64,000 nucleotides of DNA, taken from the NCBI GenBank assembly GCA_004026145.2, contig CP034991.1, forward strand, positions 7,351,294 through 7,415,293, read 5' to 3'. Within the stretch, counting starts at the first letter, position 1, and every line of letters begins with the position of its first letter. This document shows positions 52,141 through 64,000 of the stretch, in pieces. The translations under genes were made by a program, and so were the position numbers. The notes under the pieces are model-generated. The model did not search any database, was not told the DNA's origin, and saw only the letters and a program-made list of their open reading frames with translations. The stretch is from Takifugu bimaculatus. Its lineage: Eukaryota; Chordata; Actinopteri; Tetraodontiformes; Tetraodontidae.

Positions 52141-55100
52141 CAGTGATTAGTGAGTTTTGCACCTTTTGCACCTGCTGATAGTGAAATCACATCTAGTCCC
52201 GTGACTCTTCTGAAGATGTTGGGTTTTATTTCAAATGTTTGGTTGCGCTTCAACCCTGAAACTCCACCTGACGTGAGCAGCGTTGTCTCAGTTCTGCTCT
52301 GGCTTTTGTGGCTCAGACCTCCGCAACACCTGCTGCGCTCGTGAGCGCGCACACCTGCACCACCAGAACTGTGCGGTCTCCCCTGACAGAATTTTGGCAG
52401 CGTGACACGGCAGTGCACCCCTGTAAGAACATGCTGATTATTAGAAACTTTGTTTATTCCATTTTTCAGGAAATGTTAACCACTGTATTTACATCTAACG
52501 TGGCCAACAAAGGTCGGCTAAAGATCCCGGTCTTGGCTAATCTTGTGCGATCATTAGGCCTGGATGATTTCTGTATGACATCAGCTTTGACTAATGTGAG
52601 TATATGACAGATGTTAATGGAATGATGCATTATACGTTTTAATCTTTTTTTTTGTTTCCTGCCAAAAAGAGTCTTTCTATTGAACTTGCCGCCGCTGTAT
52701 TCGCTTTGGTTAACACAACCCAATTTAAAGTGCAAATAGTTCTTTGTGGTGTGTTGTTGGCTGCGTTCCTCTGGGTGTTTGGCACCGATTGCGTAATACC
52801 TGCACTTGTTGCGTCATTCCTCCTGCACAAAAGGGTCACTCAATATGGTCCACCAAGCAGCGCCGTTCAGCACGGCACAGTGTGGGCTGGAATGCTAGCA
52901 GGGTGATGCTGTGTAGTTCAACAACCAGAAAAAAAGAAAAATCAGACAAAACTTGTGACACCAAACACAGATGAAAGATTATAAACCACTGGCTCCACCC
53001 TGTTTTTGGTCACAGATTACAACTGAGTGAAGTGCAGGTGAAGATTCTACCCCCAACATTCACTGGACTGACCAAAGAATTCCAAAGTAGACCTAACTAA
53101 AGAGTTCTGTTAGGCAGCAACACAGCTTAGGAGTGGTCACAGGCATCTTCAAGCTCTCCCTAACTACTCCTGTTCTTCTTATGTCCCTCATTCTTTACAT
53201 TAATTAACCACACACCTAACTGAACTCAAAGGAATGCTCAGGGAAGTGTAAACATATTTATTAAATCACCCTTTGACTTCCTATTGATGCTGCCTCAGCG
53301 TCTTTATAATGTGACTGTTGCAGGAACAGTGATTAACTAGAGCTTCCTGTCTGTATACCATAAAAGTGCATCTGTGTCACACTGACCTTTTGCACATAGC
53401 TTACACGTAAATATGCCGTTGAACATACTTGATGTTTTTTTCTCTCAGCTGTTGTGTTGAATCTGACTATTAATATAAGTGTAATTTGAGTAAATATAAA
53501 CAAATGAGCTTTCACTTCAGATCCGATGACATCAAGAGAATACTTATGATAAAGTTATCTCTGAGATATTTATTTTGTCCTCTCAGGTGGGTTTAACGTA
53601 GCTTATTGCTGCCATTAACATAGAGAGAGCAGCTCTTAAAACCTGAGCTGGCCTTCAGTTTTCTCTGTTCTGGGAGCATCCGGCGTTGTCTTCAAGTTTA
53701 TACCTTGCACGTCTTTTCAACACATCTCTGCTTATTGACCAGACATTTACATTGATGTTCTCACGTGATCATCCCCCCCCATACTTAACTTTGCAGCTTG
53801 GCAGGTTGACCCATTGAGAAGAACCCAATGGTTCCTCAGCGCCAGTTGAGCTGCGTTCAAAGCTGATAGAACCGTGCTGGAAAATGCTCCCCCTGCCTAC
53901 ACCCTCTGGGGAGCTCGAAATACTCTGGAGAGCATCACTCTTTCCAGTACAGATATTAAGAGCTTATAATATGATGATGAAAAAGTAAGCTGACATTCGT
54001 TGGTGTGTCAGTGAAAGTGTGACTCTTGACAGCGCACGAGAACTAAGTGATACTTCAGTTTGCTAATTTGGTGATAGCTGATCTTCAGCCTTGCACTCTT
54101 GGAGTTAATAAAACAATGGAATACGGACTGTTATGAGCAACTCATTAAAGACATCTCACTTAAAGTCCAATTGAGTCCCACATGAATAAGACAAAGACAA
54201 ACGGAGAAGTTGTTAATTCATGTAAAACTGCCATTTAAACTGCTCTTAATTCTGTAGATTCTCAATGCTGGTGCATCCAAAGCCGCTATGGATCATGTCG
54301 GGAGAAGTACAGCCCGCTCCTTGTCCTCAAAAGCAAAGACAATTACACTGAGGCAGTCACATGAACATAATCATTATGTGCAGTAAATATATGTAGAACA
54401 CTTTAAATCACAGAGTTCAAACCATCAGATAAGAGAACACAATCACACAGCTGCTTTAAATGCATGACGCTGCTCAAAGACGCTGCTCATATCTGAATCA
54501 AAAATTCCTCTTGAAACCCTTTGAACTTTCACATTGAATGCTGTCATTATTTTAGAACGATAATAACATGGGAACGACTGGGGGAAATCCGAATCATGAC
54601 CCCAGCTGAGGGAGAAATGAAATAAACAGAGCGATCCGACATCTGTGTTTCCCCGTGACAACTCGTCATGTGACCCAACGCGTGCACTCCGTACGTGCTG
54701 GGTCATGCTCCTGATAAGGCCTGGGATGGTCTCCCTCGAAGAACTCCCAGACCTGGATCAGGGTATCAGTCGCTCCTGTCGCGTAGGCGTGGATGTATAG
54801 ACCGAGTGAGGCCTTCTATGGGCGGGTGACAACTGCGAAAGCAAGAGGATGTGGGAGGCAAACGGGTGGGTGAGGGGCGACGAGGAGCCCATCTAAACTC
54901 GTTTTCAAAATCACAACTTCTTTTCTAAAGTCAGCATTTCAAATCCGAGCGTGTCCCCTCTCATTTAATGCATCATTTTGTGGAGTGATAAATTTGCGAA
55001 TTAGACATACATCCTTTTTCCTTTTAAGATACGGCCTCGTGCGGGAGGGAGCAGTGGGGAGGATTTAAGAGCGTTTCGCCGTGTCAAACATTAAAACCCA

Positions 55101-55599
55101 CGGGGAGAGCATCAGTGCAATTAGACCGGGGTGAAGGGAAGGCAGGGGAAAAAAATCCACAGACAAAAATCAGGATCTTAAGAGCAGCAGCGTTATTCGT
55201 CTGTACAGTAACGTGGTTATCTGTCGCGGGTGATCCTTTTAAACGCTTCGTTTGCAGGGATAAAAGCAGAGCGGAGGAAATAAACTTAGTTCTGCCTCCA
55301 ATCTGCAAATCCTTGGTGGTCATGGAAGATGATCCCAATTTGCTTCTGAGCAGCACTGTCAGATCTCACAATAATAAATAATTTAAGACTTTAAGCAGCA
55401 ATTATGCTCTATAAATGTGGAAAGCTTGTAGACTATAACCAGACGATGCTAAAATTCCTTGGTGTGTTTTTCCTGCAAAAAAAGGAAAAACCTAAAAAAC
55501 ACCAGCCTTATGTCATAACCAATTAATCATTCAAATTAAGTCATTCTTTGACCCCCTGTCAGAGTAGCGATCCAATGCAGCTTCTAAATGTCTTTACTG
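52141..55599. other. upstream flank: no confirmed gene; one exon-like interval
   Basis: The interval 52470-52595 has exon-like borders (see findings). The rest is non-coding by eye. A stretch near 53800-53960 and one near 54720-54850 look like older repeat or decayed sequence but match nothing I can name with certainty. Confidence 0.5.
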
Positions 55600-55860
55600 A
55601 TCTTTACTGACGTGCCAATGCTGAAGGGCGAAAGGTGGTTACACAGCTCATCCAAGGGCCAACGCACAAAGGAACACGGCCATTCCCGCTGACATCCACA
55701 CCTGGAGTCACCACTTCACCTGCTCCCCCTTTGGACTGTTGAAGGGTTCGTGGAGAGAACCCGCCCGGACAAGTGCACAACACACCGACACCGGTGCCCA
55801 AGGGATTCGAACCCTGAACCTTCGTGCTGTGAAGTGACACCACTACCCACCGTCCTCACA
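55600..55860 (-). mobile_element. tRNA-derived SINE, diverged copy
   Basis: On the minus strand the element begins near 55858 with a tRNA-like head. An A-box-like TGGGTAGTGG (55849-55840) is followed by CACAGCACGAAGGTTCAGGG and the B-box GGTTCGAATCC (55813-55803). These are internal RNA polymerase III promoter elements. The tail includes CACCTTTCGCCCTTCAGCAT near 55630, which resembles the L2/CR1-derived 3' end of fish SINEs that lets LINE machinery copy them. Divergence and indels indicate an old, inactive copy. Family assignment is from memory. Confidence 0.75.
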
Positions 55861-58800
55861 TCTTGGGCTTTGACTTTGACCCAGACTTATTAGTTGATGC
55901 TCAGGAACATGCATTTATGGTATAAGGTTAGTAAAACTTCCTTTTATTCATTTTGTGTTTCTTTGCTGTCTACATTTCTATTTTCATGAACTAGTACACT
56001 GTTAGAGTCTGTTCTCTCTGCGAGTGCAGGGCGAGACGTCGACTGCGTGTTAGTGGTGCCACCACAGGAGAGACTGATGCCACCTGGCCTGCTCAATGTC
56101 CTCATGTCACTGTCACATTTCCTCGTCTGATGGAGGGAATAAGGATAGAGCAGTTACGGGTCACCCTGGATTACAGGTCTGTGCTGCGGACATGACTCAG
56201 ACATTGGCAGCCAAATCCCTTTTCCCCAAATTTCCTAAATTTGATTCCTTGAAAGGAACATGACTCAGTGGGCACGACGTCGGCCATGGCCAAGTCTCAC
56301 CGTTCCAAAAGTGATTGAAAATAACGGAGAAATAAAATTACAGCTACCATTTCACTAATTGCCTCATGCACATTGCACATGCAAGTAAATGACATCCAAT
56401 TAAAGCTGTTGTTGTTGTGATCATTATTTTAAACCCTTCAGCAGATGTGATGTCATACAGAGCAGATAAATGAATACAGACTCTAGTGTAAATAAAGGTA
56501 TTTGCATCTCACAGTGTGAAGGTAGAGCAGTTGGATGTCTGGTCCTGGAGTCCCAGCAATCACCGGGTGGGGGCTCTTGGGCTGGGTGGGCAATTCATTA
56601 ATCAGAATCATTAGTGAAAATGTGCACGGAAATGGGACAAAGGAAACCCCATGTTGAGGAAAAAACCCCAACAAAATTAACCAACTTAAGTCAGATGGTT
56701 ACATTCATTCTCTGGATCGGGACCAACGAACCACTGAGCTAAACAGTAAACAACAGAAGAGGCAATGAGAGCCAGTGTGTGCAGGGAGATAGGTGTGTCT
56801 GCGGTTTCAGAATCCAGTTTGGGTTTGATTTCTCCCCGCGGTATAGGTTTTTGGGTTGTTTTTTTCCTCCTCTCGTGTTGTTCGCTTCTTTTATAGCCCC
56901 ATGTTTGTCTTTTGTTTTCGACTAAAACTATGCCAAATAATCAAATCCTCTTCAGCTTCTACCACTGCCGGGGTGAGACACTAAATGTAGAGCAATAATT
57001 ACACAATTGAAGAGGACGGGAAGGGAAAGGGTGGGAAATTAGTCTCTATTGTTGAACGCGTTTGTTCTTTTTTGATTTTATGGTTTAATATCACTCAATT
57101 AATCATTTTTATGAAGGTAGACATGAATTAACCTCCCCCAAAATTATCAGGCCTTTTTCAAGGAGGTAAATGCAGCATTTGCATTTGTTACCGAGTGGGT
57201 GCGTTTTACTCCAGGGTGTGAGTTTTGAGGTTTACTGAACTGCCTGCTCGTTTTCAGTTTTTCGGCGCGGCGGGGAAACACAACGCAGCTGAAAATGAGA
57301 CTTTGGCACGGGCAGCTACCGGTGTTTACCTTGAAGAGTCACCGTGTCCGCTTGGTCTAAATATTTTGGCGGCCGCTGGAATCCAGCTTGTGAATACCTG
57401 CATTGAGCGGCTGGAGCTGAGGCAACGCCGCGAGGCCACGGACAGGCAGGAGCCACTGGTCACCGCAGTTTGAACACGGTGCCCTCGTGCTGTTTGCCTC
57501 CTCTCCTGTATTGCCGCCTCTGTGTTTGCTCATGGATGGATATGAAATAGCAGCAAATATGATGTGATGTGTGGAACGGAGAGCCATCTTACAGGAAGCA
57601 AAGTGTTTATTTTATCTTATTAAGTTTTTTTAATCAGTTAATGTTTGTGTAGCTCATGACGGCTCAGGTATAAATACTGTATAAGATGTGCATCCTAAAT
57701 AAATAATGAGTAATGTGGAGAACGTATTATTTGGGATTGATGCCATATATCCTGTAAACTTTTGCCTGTACGCACTAGCTTAAGTCACAAAGTTGTATTT
57801 GGGCCAAGCTGTCGTTTCTAAATTGAAAATATTATTATTTTTTAGGTTGGCAAAATGATCTTAAAATTGTGTTCATTCACTTTGAAATGATTGGTTCTTT
57901 TTATTTATTTATTTTAAAACTACAATCATTGTTTTACGATATCAACATCCTCTGCGCGAGTATCGAGCTCCTATGGCTGTCACAAGTGAGTCGCAGTATT
58001 CCTGGAATACCGCTGCTGTAGCCACAGGGGACTGAAGAGAGAGCAGACAAGGAGAGAACTGGAGTGTACAACAGTGAGAGACAAGGGAAAAGGAAAGAAT
58101 TCCCAGATACTTAATTCTCCTCGGTTTCACTTTCAAGGCCAGCAAAAGATGAGCTCTTGCTGTTGTTAGTAAATCTGGGATCCTCCGGCATGCAGAGAAA
58201 AGACGCGGCATTATGTGAAATGGCATTCTGACACAAGCACTGTCGACAGAATCTTTTAAAGTTAACAGGCCATATAATTCATCCACTAAAATATTAGGCT
58301 CATTCCCACAGGCCGGGGTTAGTCATGGAGAGCTGGAAGGCCTCTTTCGTGTGGTTTGCTGCAGTGGGGGCTGAAATAAGCTCATTATCAAATTTAAGTT
58401 CAAAACTGCCTCATTTCTTGGTCGCATGGAACGGCCCGTCCCCGCTGTGACGGCATCTGGTAATGCTGAATGACAGGTACTCTAGAGAAGCGCCAGAGTC
58501 CGGTCCGTTGCCAAGGTGATGACGTAATGGCAACCAGCTGTCAAGCGGCTGGATAACCACCGTCGCTGACGAAGATGCTTGCCAGAACAAGATGCTGTAA
58601 GCGTTTCTACAATCAGGGCTCGGGAGCTGGACAACCACTCCAGCGAGATGGAAACCAACAGAAAAGGCCAGAGCGCCGCTGTCATTTGCAAGATTATGGG
58701 CACTGACAAAGTGCAGAGCAGAATATTAATTCAAGCGACAGTTGCTCCAGAAGCTAATTAAGTAAGGGACTTCAAGACTGTGTTTCATGAATGAAAGTTG

Positions 58801-61800
58801 CAAACAAGGAAAATGAAAACAGTCTCGCCTATATAGGTGGTGAAAGGCACTAAACTTCATCCAGCAGTGGAATTTGTTTTCAGCTTTGTTGTCTAGTCAT
58901 CCTTGTTCTGAATGGAGAGTAATTTCATGTCCTTGAATCAAAGTATACCCCATTGTTTGAGAATTAAGCACAGCGTACATGCCTGTAATTATACCCCTGC
59001 AATAACGGGTTTTCAGAAAAGAGATGGAAATAGCATCGGAGGATTCCGGTCTGAGCTTGGAACTACAGCGTTACCAACATGCTGAGAGACAGTAAAATGG
59101 CAGAGAGCAGAGAATAGAACCCGTGATTGCTATCGTTGCCCTGCCAGTGGATTGGAAAGGGGCCGCCACCATTGTCCAGCGACTTGCTGATTTGCGTCGT
59201 AGTGTGTAAATGCGCTCGCGTTACTGTTGAAGACGCATTTTATGGAGGCTTTTGAAGAGGCAATATTATCAGGAGTGGAAAGAACAGAAGGTGTAATGGA
59301 AGAACCGCAGACAAATAATTAAATGTGCGATAGAACCCAAATTTGCAAATTGTCATTCTTTTCCTTTTTTCTTCTTCTTCTTCTCTCCTTCCAGGCTCTC
59401 TCCAAAGCCATTTTGTATCCTGATATATCATCATGCTTCCACCCTAATTTCATAAGTGAGCTGCCTGGCATGGTGCCTAACTACCCAGCAAATAGAAGAG
59501 AATAATATCATTATATCATATACAATACAGGGAAATCCCAATGGTGAGCCGGCTATGCGAGCAGCTGTCTGATGGAGACGGTAGACGTGCACGGATCGGT
59601 GAGTCTGTATTTGTGTGTGCATGTGCTGCAAAAAGAGCTGGTTCGCCATAGATGTAGTCTCGTGTGTGCAAAAGAGAGCGTTTTGTCATTGACTTTGGCG
59701 TTATAGCAGGCTTGCGGGCAGCGCTTTACCTGGGACCTAATCAGTCAGTGAGCCTCACTACCTCCTGGGGATCTCACAGCTGGAGGCTTGTGTGCATGTG
59801 TGTGTGTGCATGTGTTCCAAAGAGAGAAAGGCAGAGCGGAAGTCAGGGGGTGGGGGTGGGGTGCAGACGTCTGTGCTGAACAGAACAGCCTTCTGGGAGC
59901 CGGTTCAACCCCGCCTTCTCAGTTTCAGTGCCCACGGCTCTCTCTGACTGGCCACAGTCAAGGTGATCTCCTTTTTTTTTTTTTTTTTTACAACACACAC
60001 TTGCAGAGATGCACACAGGTGCGTACTTAGGCAGACATATTACAGCACAACAGTGAGATTGAAATGTCACAGTTGTCATAGTGATATTGATGAATAGAAA
60101 GTGAAATAAACCCATGTCCTGTTGATTCGCAACTGCACACGCAAACACGGCGACACAGACTTCCTATAAGGTGGCCAAAAAAATGTCATTTGTTTCCATG
60201 GGCAAATTTGGTCCAGGCCCAAAATTGAAAGGAAATGACCTGCACAAAGTAATCAGCCATCAGCGGACGTGCTAACTGCTTCTGACAGTATATACATGGC
60301 AGCCTTTGTCTGGAGTTGGGAATGTTAAACATGGCCAGGCGATGCTGGACGTCAGCCACCCTGCGTTTCGACAGCCCCTGAAGCCTCGGTCCCTGGGGCG
60401 GCTACGGGATTAGGGAGAAACCACGCACCGGGCGACTGCCAGTCCGCAAGCCTCTAAGTGACCAGCCTTCACCTGGAGAATCACTTTACAGGGACCAAAA
60501 GGCCGTGAATTGGAGAGAAGGAGAAAAGGGATGGTAAAGAGAAGAGGAAACACAGTGGTTGCCATGGTGAGGCAAGCTAGGGAATAAAAGAAAAAGCAAC
60601 AAAAACAACAGAGGCCGGTGGCACTTAAGGTTGCAAGGAGGGAGAGTGGTGACAGTTTTCCTGGCATGACTGGCTCCCTCCGTTGCACAAGCCTGGTGGA
60701 CTCCAGTCTCCATTCAGTTTACAATGAACAATCCACTCCAACCATCCCAGTTTCTTGTTTTCATTGAAATTCAAGCCTCTTACTTTCCAACCTAATATAA
60801 ACTCTGTTTTGTAGTAGTCACGGTCAGTCACCATTCACTGGTTGAGACAGGAAGACCACCTGTAGCCTGTAAGAGCTGGGGCAGGTTTGTGACTGAAGGG
60901 TAGGTGTTTATGTGCATCATTCCAAGCCTCACATGTAGTGCAGGTCTGAAAATTCTCCTCCGCGGACCGCACGCTTTGTTCAGATCTGTTCTTCCTGCTT
61001 GCAGATGGGCCTGATGTATTATATTAGACAACAAAATCTGCTGAGGACAACACGCTGAGGAGGACCTCGCGGAGAAGATCCGGCTGTTTGTAACGCTGGC
61101 TTTGGGGGTGCTGGGGGGGTGGGGACAAAGATGATTTAAGATATATTGAACCAACACACCAGAGCAAATGAACAACAAATGAACAGAGCTCAGCGAAGGA
61201 TAAAATAACAGCGGAGAAGAGGCGTGCACAAAGACAAGTAAAAGCAGACCTGTATTGATCTGGAGCAGAAAGCCTGCCAGCTACTGCTACCTTCCTCTTT
61301 CCAGGAACACTGTGGAAATACAGGGGGGGCCTTCAGGCTGTGTGTGTTTGTGTAAACAAGTTATATGGGTGCATATATTGTCTTGGCCGTGTGATCTCCA
61401 GTCTAAGAAGCAGCTTTTGGTTAGCATAGCGTTCACCGTAATGTAAAAGAAGCTCCTCGTTTGTGCCAAAGATCATCCATTGCTGGGCAGGCCTGCACAA
61501 TGTGAGCGACACACCTTATAAACGGGATTGTCTTTGAATTAAGTGCAAGGGGGCTGAAGCCTCACAGGACACCCAGTGACTCAGTTAACCACCTGGAATA
61601 TATGACACCACGTCTCCTCTGGTAGAGACAGGACATCCCCAGCATGGGGGAACTGGGTCAAGGCTGAAATGTAAATGGTGTGCATTCTCATACAGTCAAC
61701 GTCGGGTGGGATCTCAGAACTGGGAGCTGCCAGCTTGTTGCTGGGGTGCAGTGCTGAGTCTTGGCAGCCTCCTGGTAGTGTGTGTTATATGAGCTGTTGT

Positions 61801-64000
61801 CAGGAGATAAGGTGACAGAGGCTTGGAACCCAGACCTTTCCATTTCAAGAGCCCTGGCTAACGTATGGCGGGCAACTCGGCCCAAACCTGAACATGAAGT
61901 CATTTAAACTATATTGTGGCCCGTTTCTGCCCCTGTGTAATGGGTTGGGTCATTTGTGGGGGTTTTTTAAATTCTGTGAATAACAAGATTGGATCTGTAA
62001 TAACTTCCACACCTCTGAAGTGATCTTTTTCCTTTATTCTGCAGGTTTTTCTCCTCCTCTGTAGCCAGCCCCACTCAGACGGGCTCATATTTAACCCAAT
62101 GCAAACATTGCTCCCAAAAAAAGCCAACCCATTTATATCATGCACATAGGCTGCAGCTGTTCCAGTGTTCCCGTCTGCGTGGATGATGCCATCCTACAAT
62201 AATACTTCCCATGGTTACTTTGCGGCATTTTGTCAAAATCAGACAGTACACCTCACAATTTAGAGGCAAATTTCCTGATGGAGTGCAGAAAAAAAGAGCC
62301 TCTCCCTTTTTTTTTTTTTTTTTACATGTAAACGGATGAAAAATTGTTTAATTGCAATGAAAGAAGCCTTCATTTGTTGCTTTAGCGAGGTGATACCTCT
62401 CACGAGACATGCTCATATACAACACTGCATCTGCACTGTAACACATTTTAATGAGAGCACTGTAGATTCTCCCACGCATTGTGTGGCCTCTGTTCAGCAA
62501 CAGTCAATCAGTGGTAATTAAAATGCATATACTGGTAGAAAAGTGACATTTGTAGAAACAATATGCTGTTTTACCCCTAGTTTCCATGTGTATGATCAGA
62601 GCGGAGTTTAAGGGGGCAGTTAGAGCTTTTCTTTACACACCTGATTTATAAATTTATAGAGTCCGCAGGTAATAAAATTAAAACACACACACATATATAT
62701 ATTACTGTTATTAGGCCACGCATCACCTTAGAATGCACCCCCCCCCCCCCATACTTTTCTCCCCAAGTCTACAGCAGAAATAGGAAAAGTGGGTTGGCAA
62801 CAAAGTTTGACTCGACTCTATACTGTACTGCACCGCTGCAACCTTACATTATGCAGACTTTTAAATGTGGTGTTTTATTTATTTATTTTTTTTTTACCTT
62901 ACCTGCTGTTCAGTATGTTCAACACCGTAAACAAATGTTAGTACGATACAGGAATAAAGTTTGCTCTTCGAAAAAGCCACAGTGGAACAGAAAGAATCAG
63001 ACTCAGCACTGTTCCTACGGCTGCTTTACACCCAACATGCATACATGCCACACACGCACACACACACACAAAGACGCACACGGTGAACCGGGAACACAGA
63101 CCCGGTACACCAGCACAAACAAACACACTAAAAATACAAACTACGCATATCCAAACACTCTCGGTCCTTAATGAGCTAGCACTTTTAAGAAAAGACTCCG
63201 CCACGACTCTGTACCACACACTGATACCTTGAGGAGAACTCACGATCGGATGAGATGAACAGAGGAAAAGGAGCACTCTGGGATATGAAAGAGGAAGAGA
63301 AGAAGTGAAGGTGAGAGGAGAAATCAAAAAGCGCCTGGAGAGAGGGAGAGGAGCAGGAAGAGAAAAGTGTGCACCCCGCTCCTCATATCTCTAAGGAAGA
63401 TGATGGGGGGATATGATGGGGGGTGGGGGTTGTCTGGGTGGAGGAACGGGGAGGCTGGTGCTGTTGGTGGAGGAGGGGCGTTGGAATGCTGTCGCTCAAG
63501 GCAAACAAGCGGGTGAGTAAATAGACTCATGGGTGTAAGGGGTGGTGGAGCTAGGTGAGGCGAGGGATGGGGAGAGAGGCACAAATGTTGTGCTGGGGGA
63601 AACAGCTCCATCTCCAGACCTGGGCCCTACATGTCGAGGATACCGCCGTATCCATCTTGTTTACACGTGCACCGCCTGGGCCGATGCGCGCTCTTACATG
63701 AGTACTCCTGCACAGCCTTTTAACAACCTAACAACACTCTTCGCCATCTTCCTACCCCGTCTCACCCACTCCCCCCCCCCCCCCCCCCCCCAGCCCTGCA
63801 GGCCCTTAACCCAGCTCTCATCTCTCTATCCCTTAAACCATCCCCCTCTTCAAATGCCTCCCTTCAACCCCGTTTCTCTCTCCTCTATCCGTCTGTCTCC
63901 CTTCCCCTCCCTTCCCTCCCCTCCACCGATCACGTCCCTTGGGCTTGTGTGCAACCGCTCGGCTGATGAGGGGGAGGCTATCGCTGCCAGTGCTTTGATC
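55861..64000. other. distal upstream flank: no gene seen
   Basis: No recognisable coding exon was found. Open frames such as 57225-57473, 58411-58638 and 60828-61229 carry no family signature. The region has poly(T) tracts (about 59970-59989, 62307-62323), a poly(C) tract, CA repeats near 63053-63070 and a G-rich purine tract at 63240-63600 that explains the Pro/Ser-rich minus-strand frame there. Confidence 0.65.
63771..63791. repeat. poly(C) tract, 21 nt
   Basis: A homopolymer C run close to the window end. On the minus strand it is a 21-nt G run. Confidence 0.95.

Noticed and set aside
54720..54780. Segment with CCCAGACCTGGATCAGGG, possibly a known fish repeat
   Set aside because: I have a vague memory of similar repeated sequence but cannot place it in a family or define limits, so it is not annotated.
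55803..55850. Possible true tRNA gene
   Set aside because: A and B boxes are present, but no clean cloverleaf or anticodon stem is visible, and a LINE-type tail follows, so a SINE is the better call.
57225..57473. 82-codon plus-strand frame with a protein-like composition
   Set aside because: No family recognised, no splice acceptor or donor in proper place, and no supporting neighbour.

Overview
This window is animal nuclear DNA, almost certainly from a ray-finned (percomorph-type) fish. Exons are short and separated by multi-kilobase introns with GT-AG splice signals. Microsatellites are dense: (CA)n, (GT)n, (ACAG)n, (CCAT)n and homopolymer G or C runs. Two retroposon fragments have a fish-type make-up, a tRNA-derived SINE and a LINE 3' tail. 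I see no prokaryotic gene organisation. The species cannot be fixed from the sequence.

One gene is recognisable: the 5' part of the transcription factor gene mef2c (mef2ca or mef2cb, not distinguishable here), on the minus strand. The first coding exon (11456 down to 11403, residues 1-18) and the second (2997 down to 2794, residues 19-86) together encode the whole MADS box and MEF2 domain. The residue pattern NSTNKLFQ followed by SDIVE points to the MEF2C subtype. The remaining exons (TAD, nuclear localisation signal) lie beyond position 1. The 5' untranslated part of the ATG exon reaches 11600 and carries a tiny upstream ORF. A CpG-rich block at about 30000-30850, ending in a minus-strand splice donor at 30393, is the best candidate for the promoter and first non-coding exon. 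That would make intron 1 about 18.8 kb and intron 2 about 8.4 kb.

From about 30.9 kb to 64 kb I find no convincing protein-coding gene. This is the upstream flank, which in vertebrates is typically gene-poor and rich in long-range mef2c regulatory DNA. It holds repeats, microsatellites and several AT-rich, homeodomain-motif-rich blocks that look like conserved non-coding elements; this is a judgement by eye, not by alignment. Within the introns I note FOX:ETS-like composites, an ideal MEF2 site and a combined MEF2/TATA-like site. These could take part in endothelial control and mef2c autoregulation.

Nearly all open frames of 60-240 codons in the window are low-complexity or microsatellite translations, or lack splice context, and are not annotated as genes. 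I found no evidence of an undescribed gene system; the most useful leads are regulatory.
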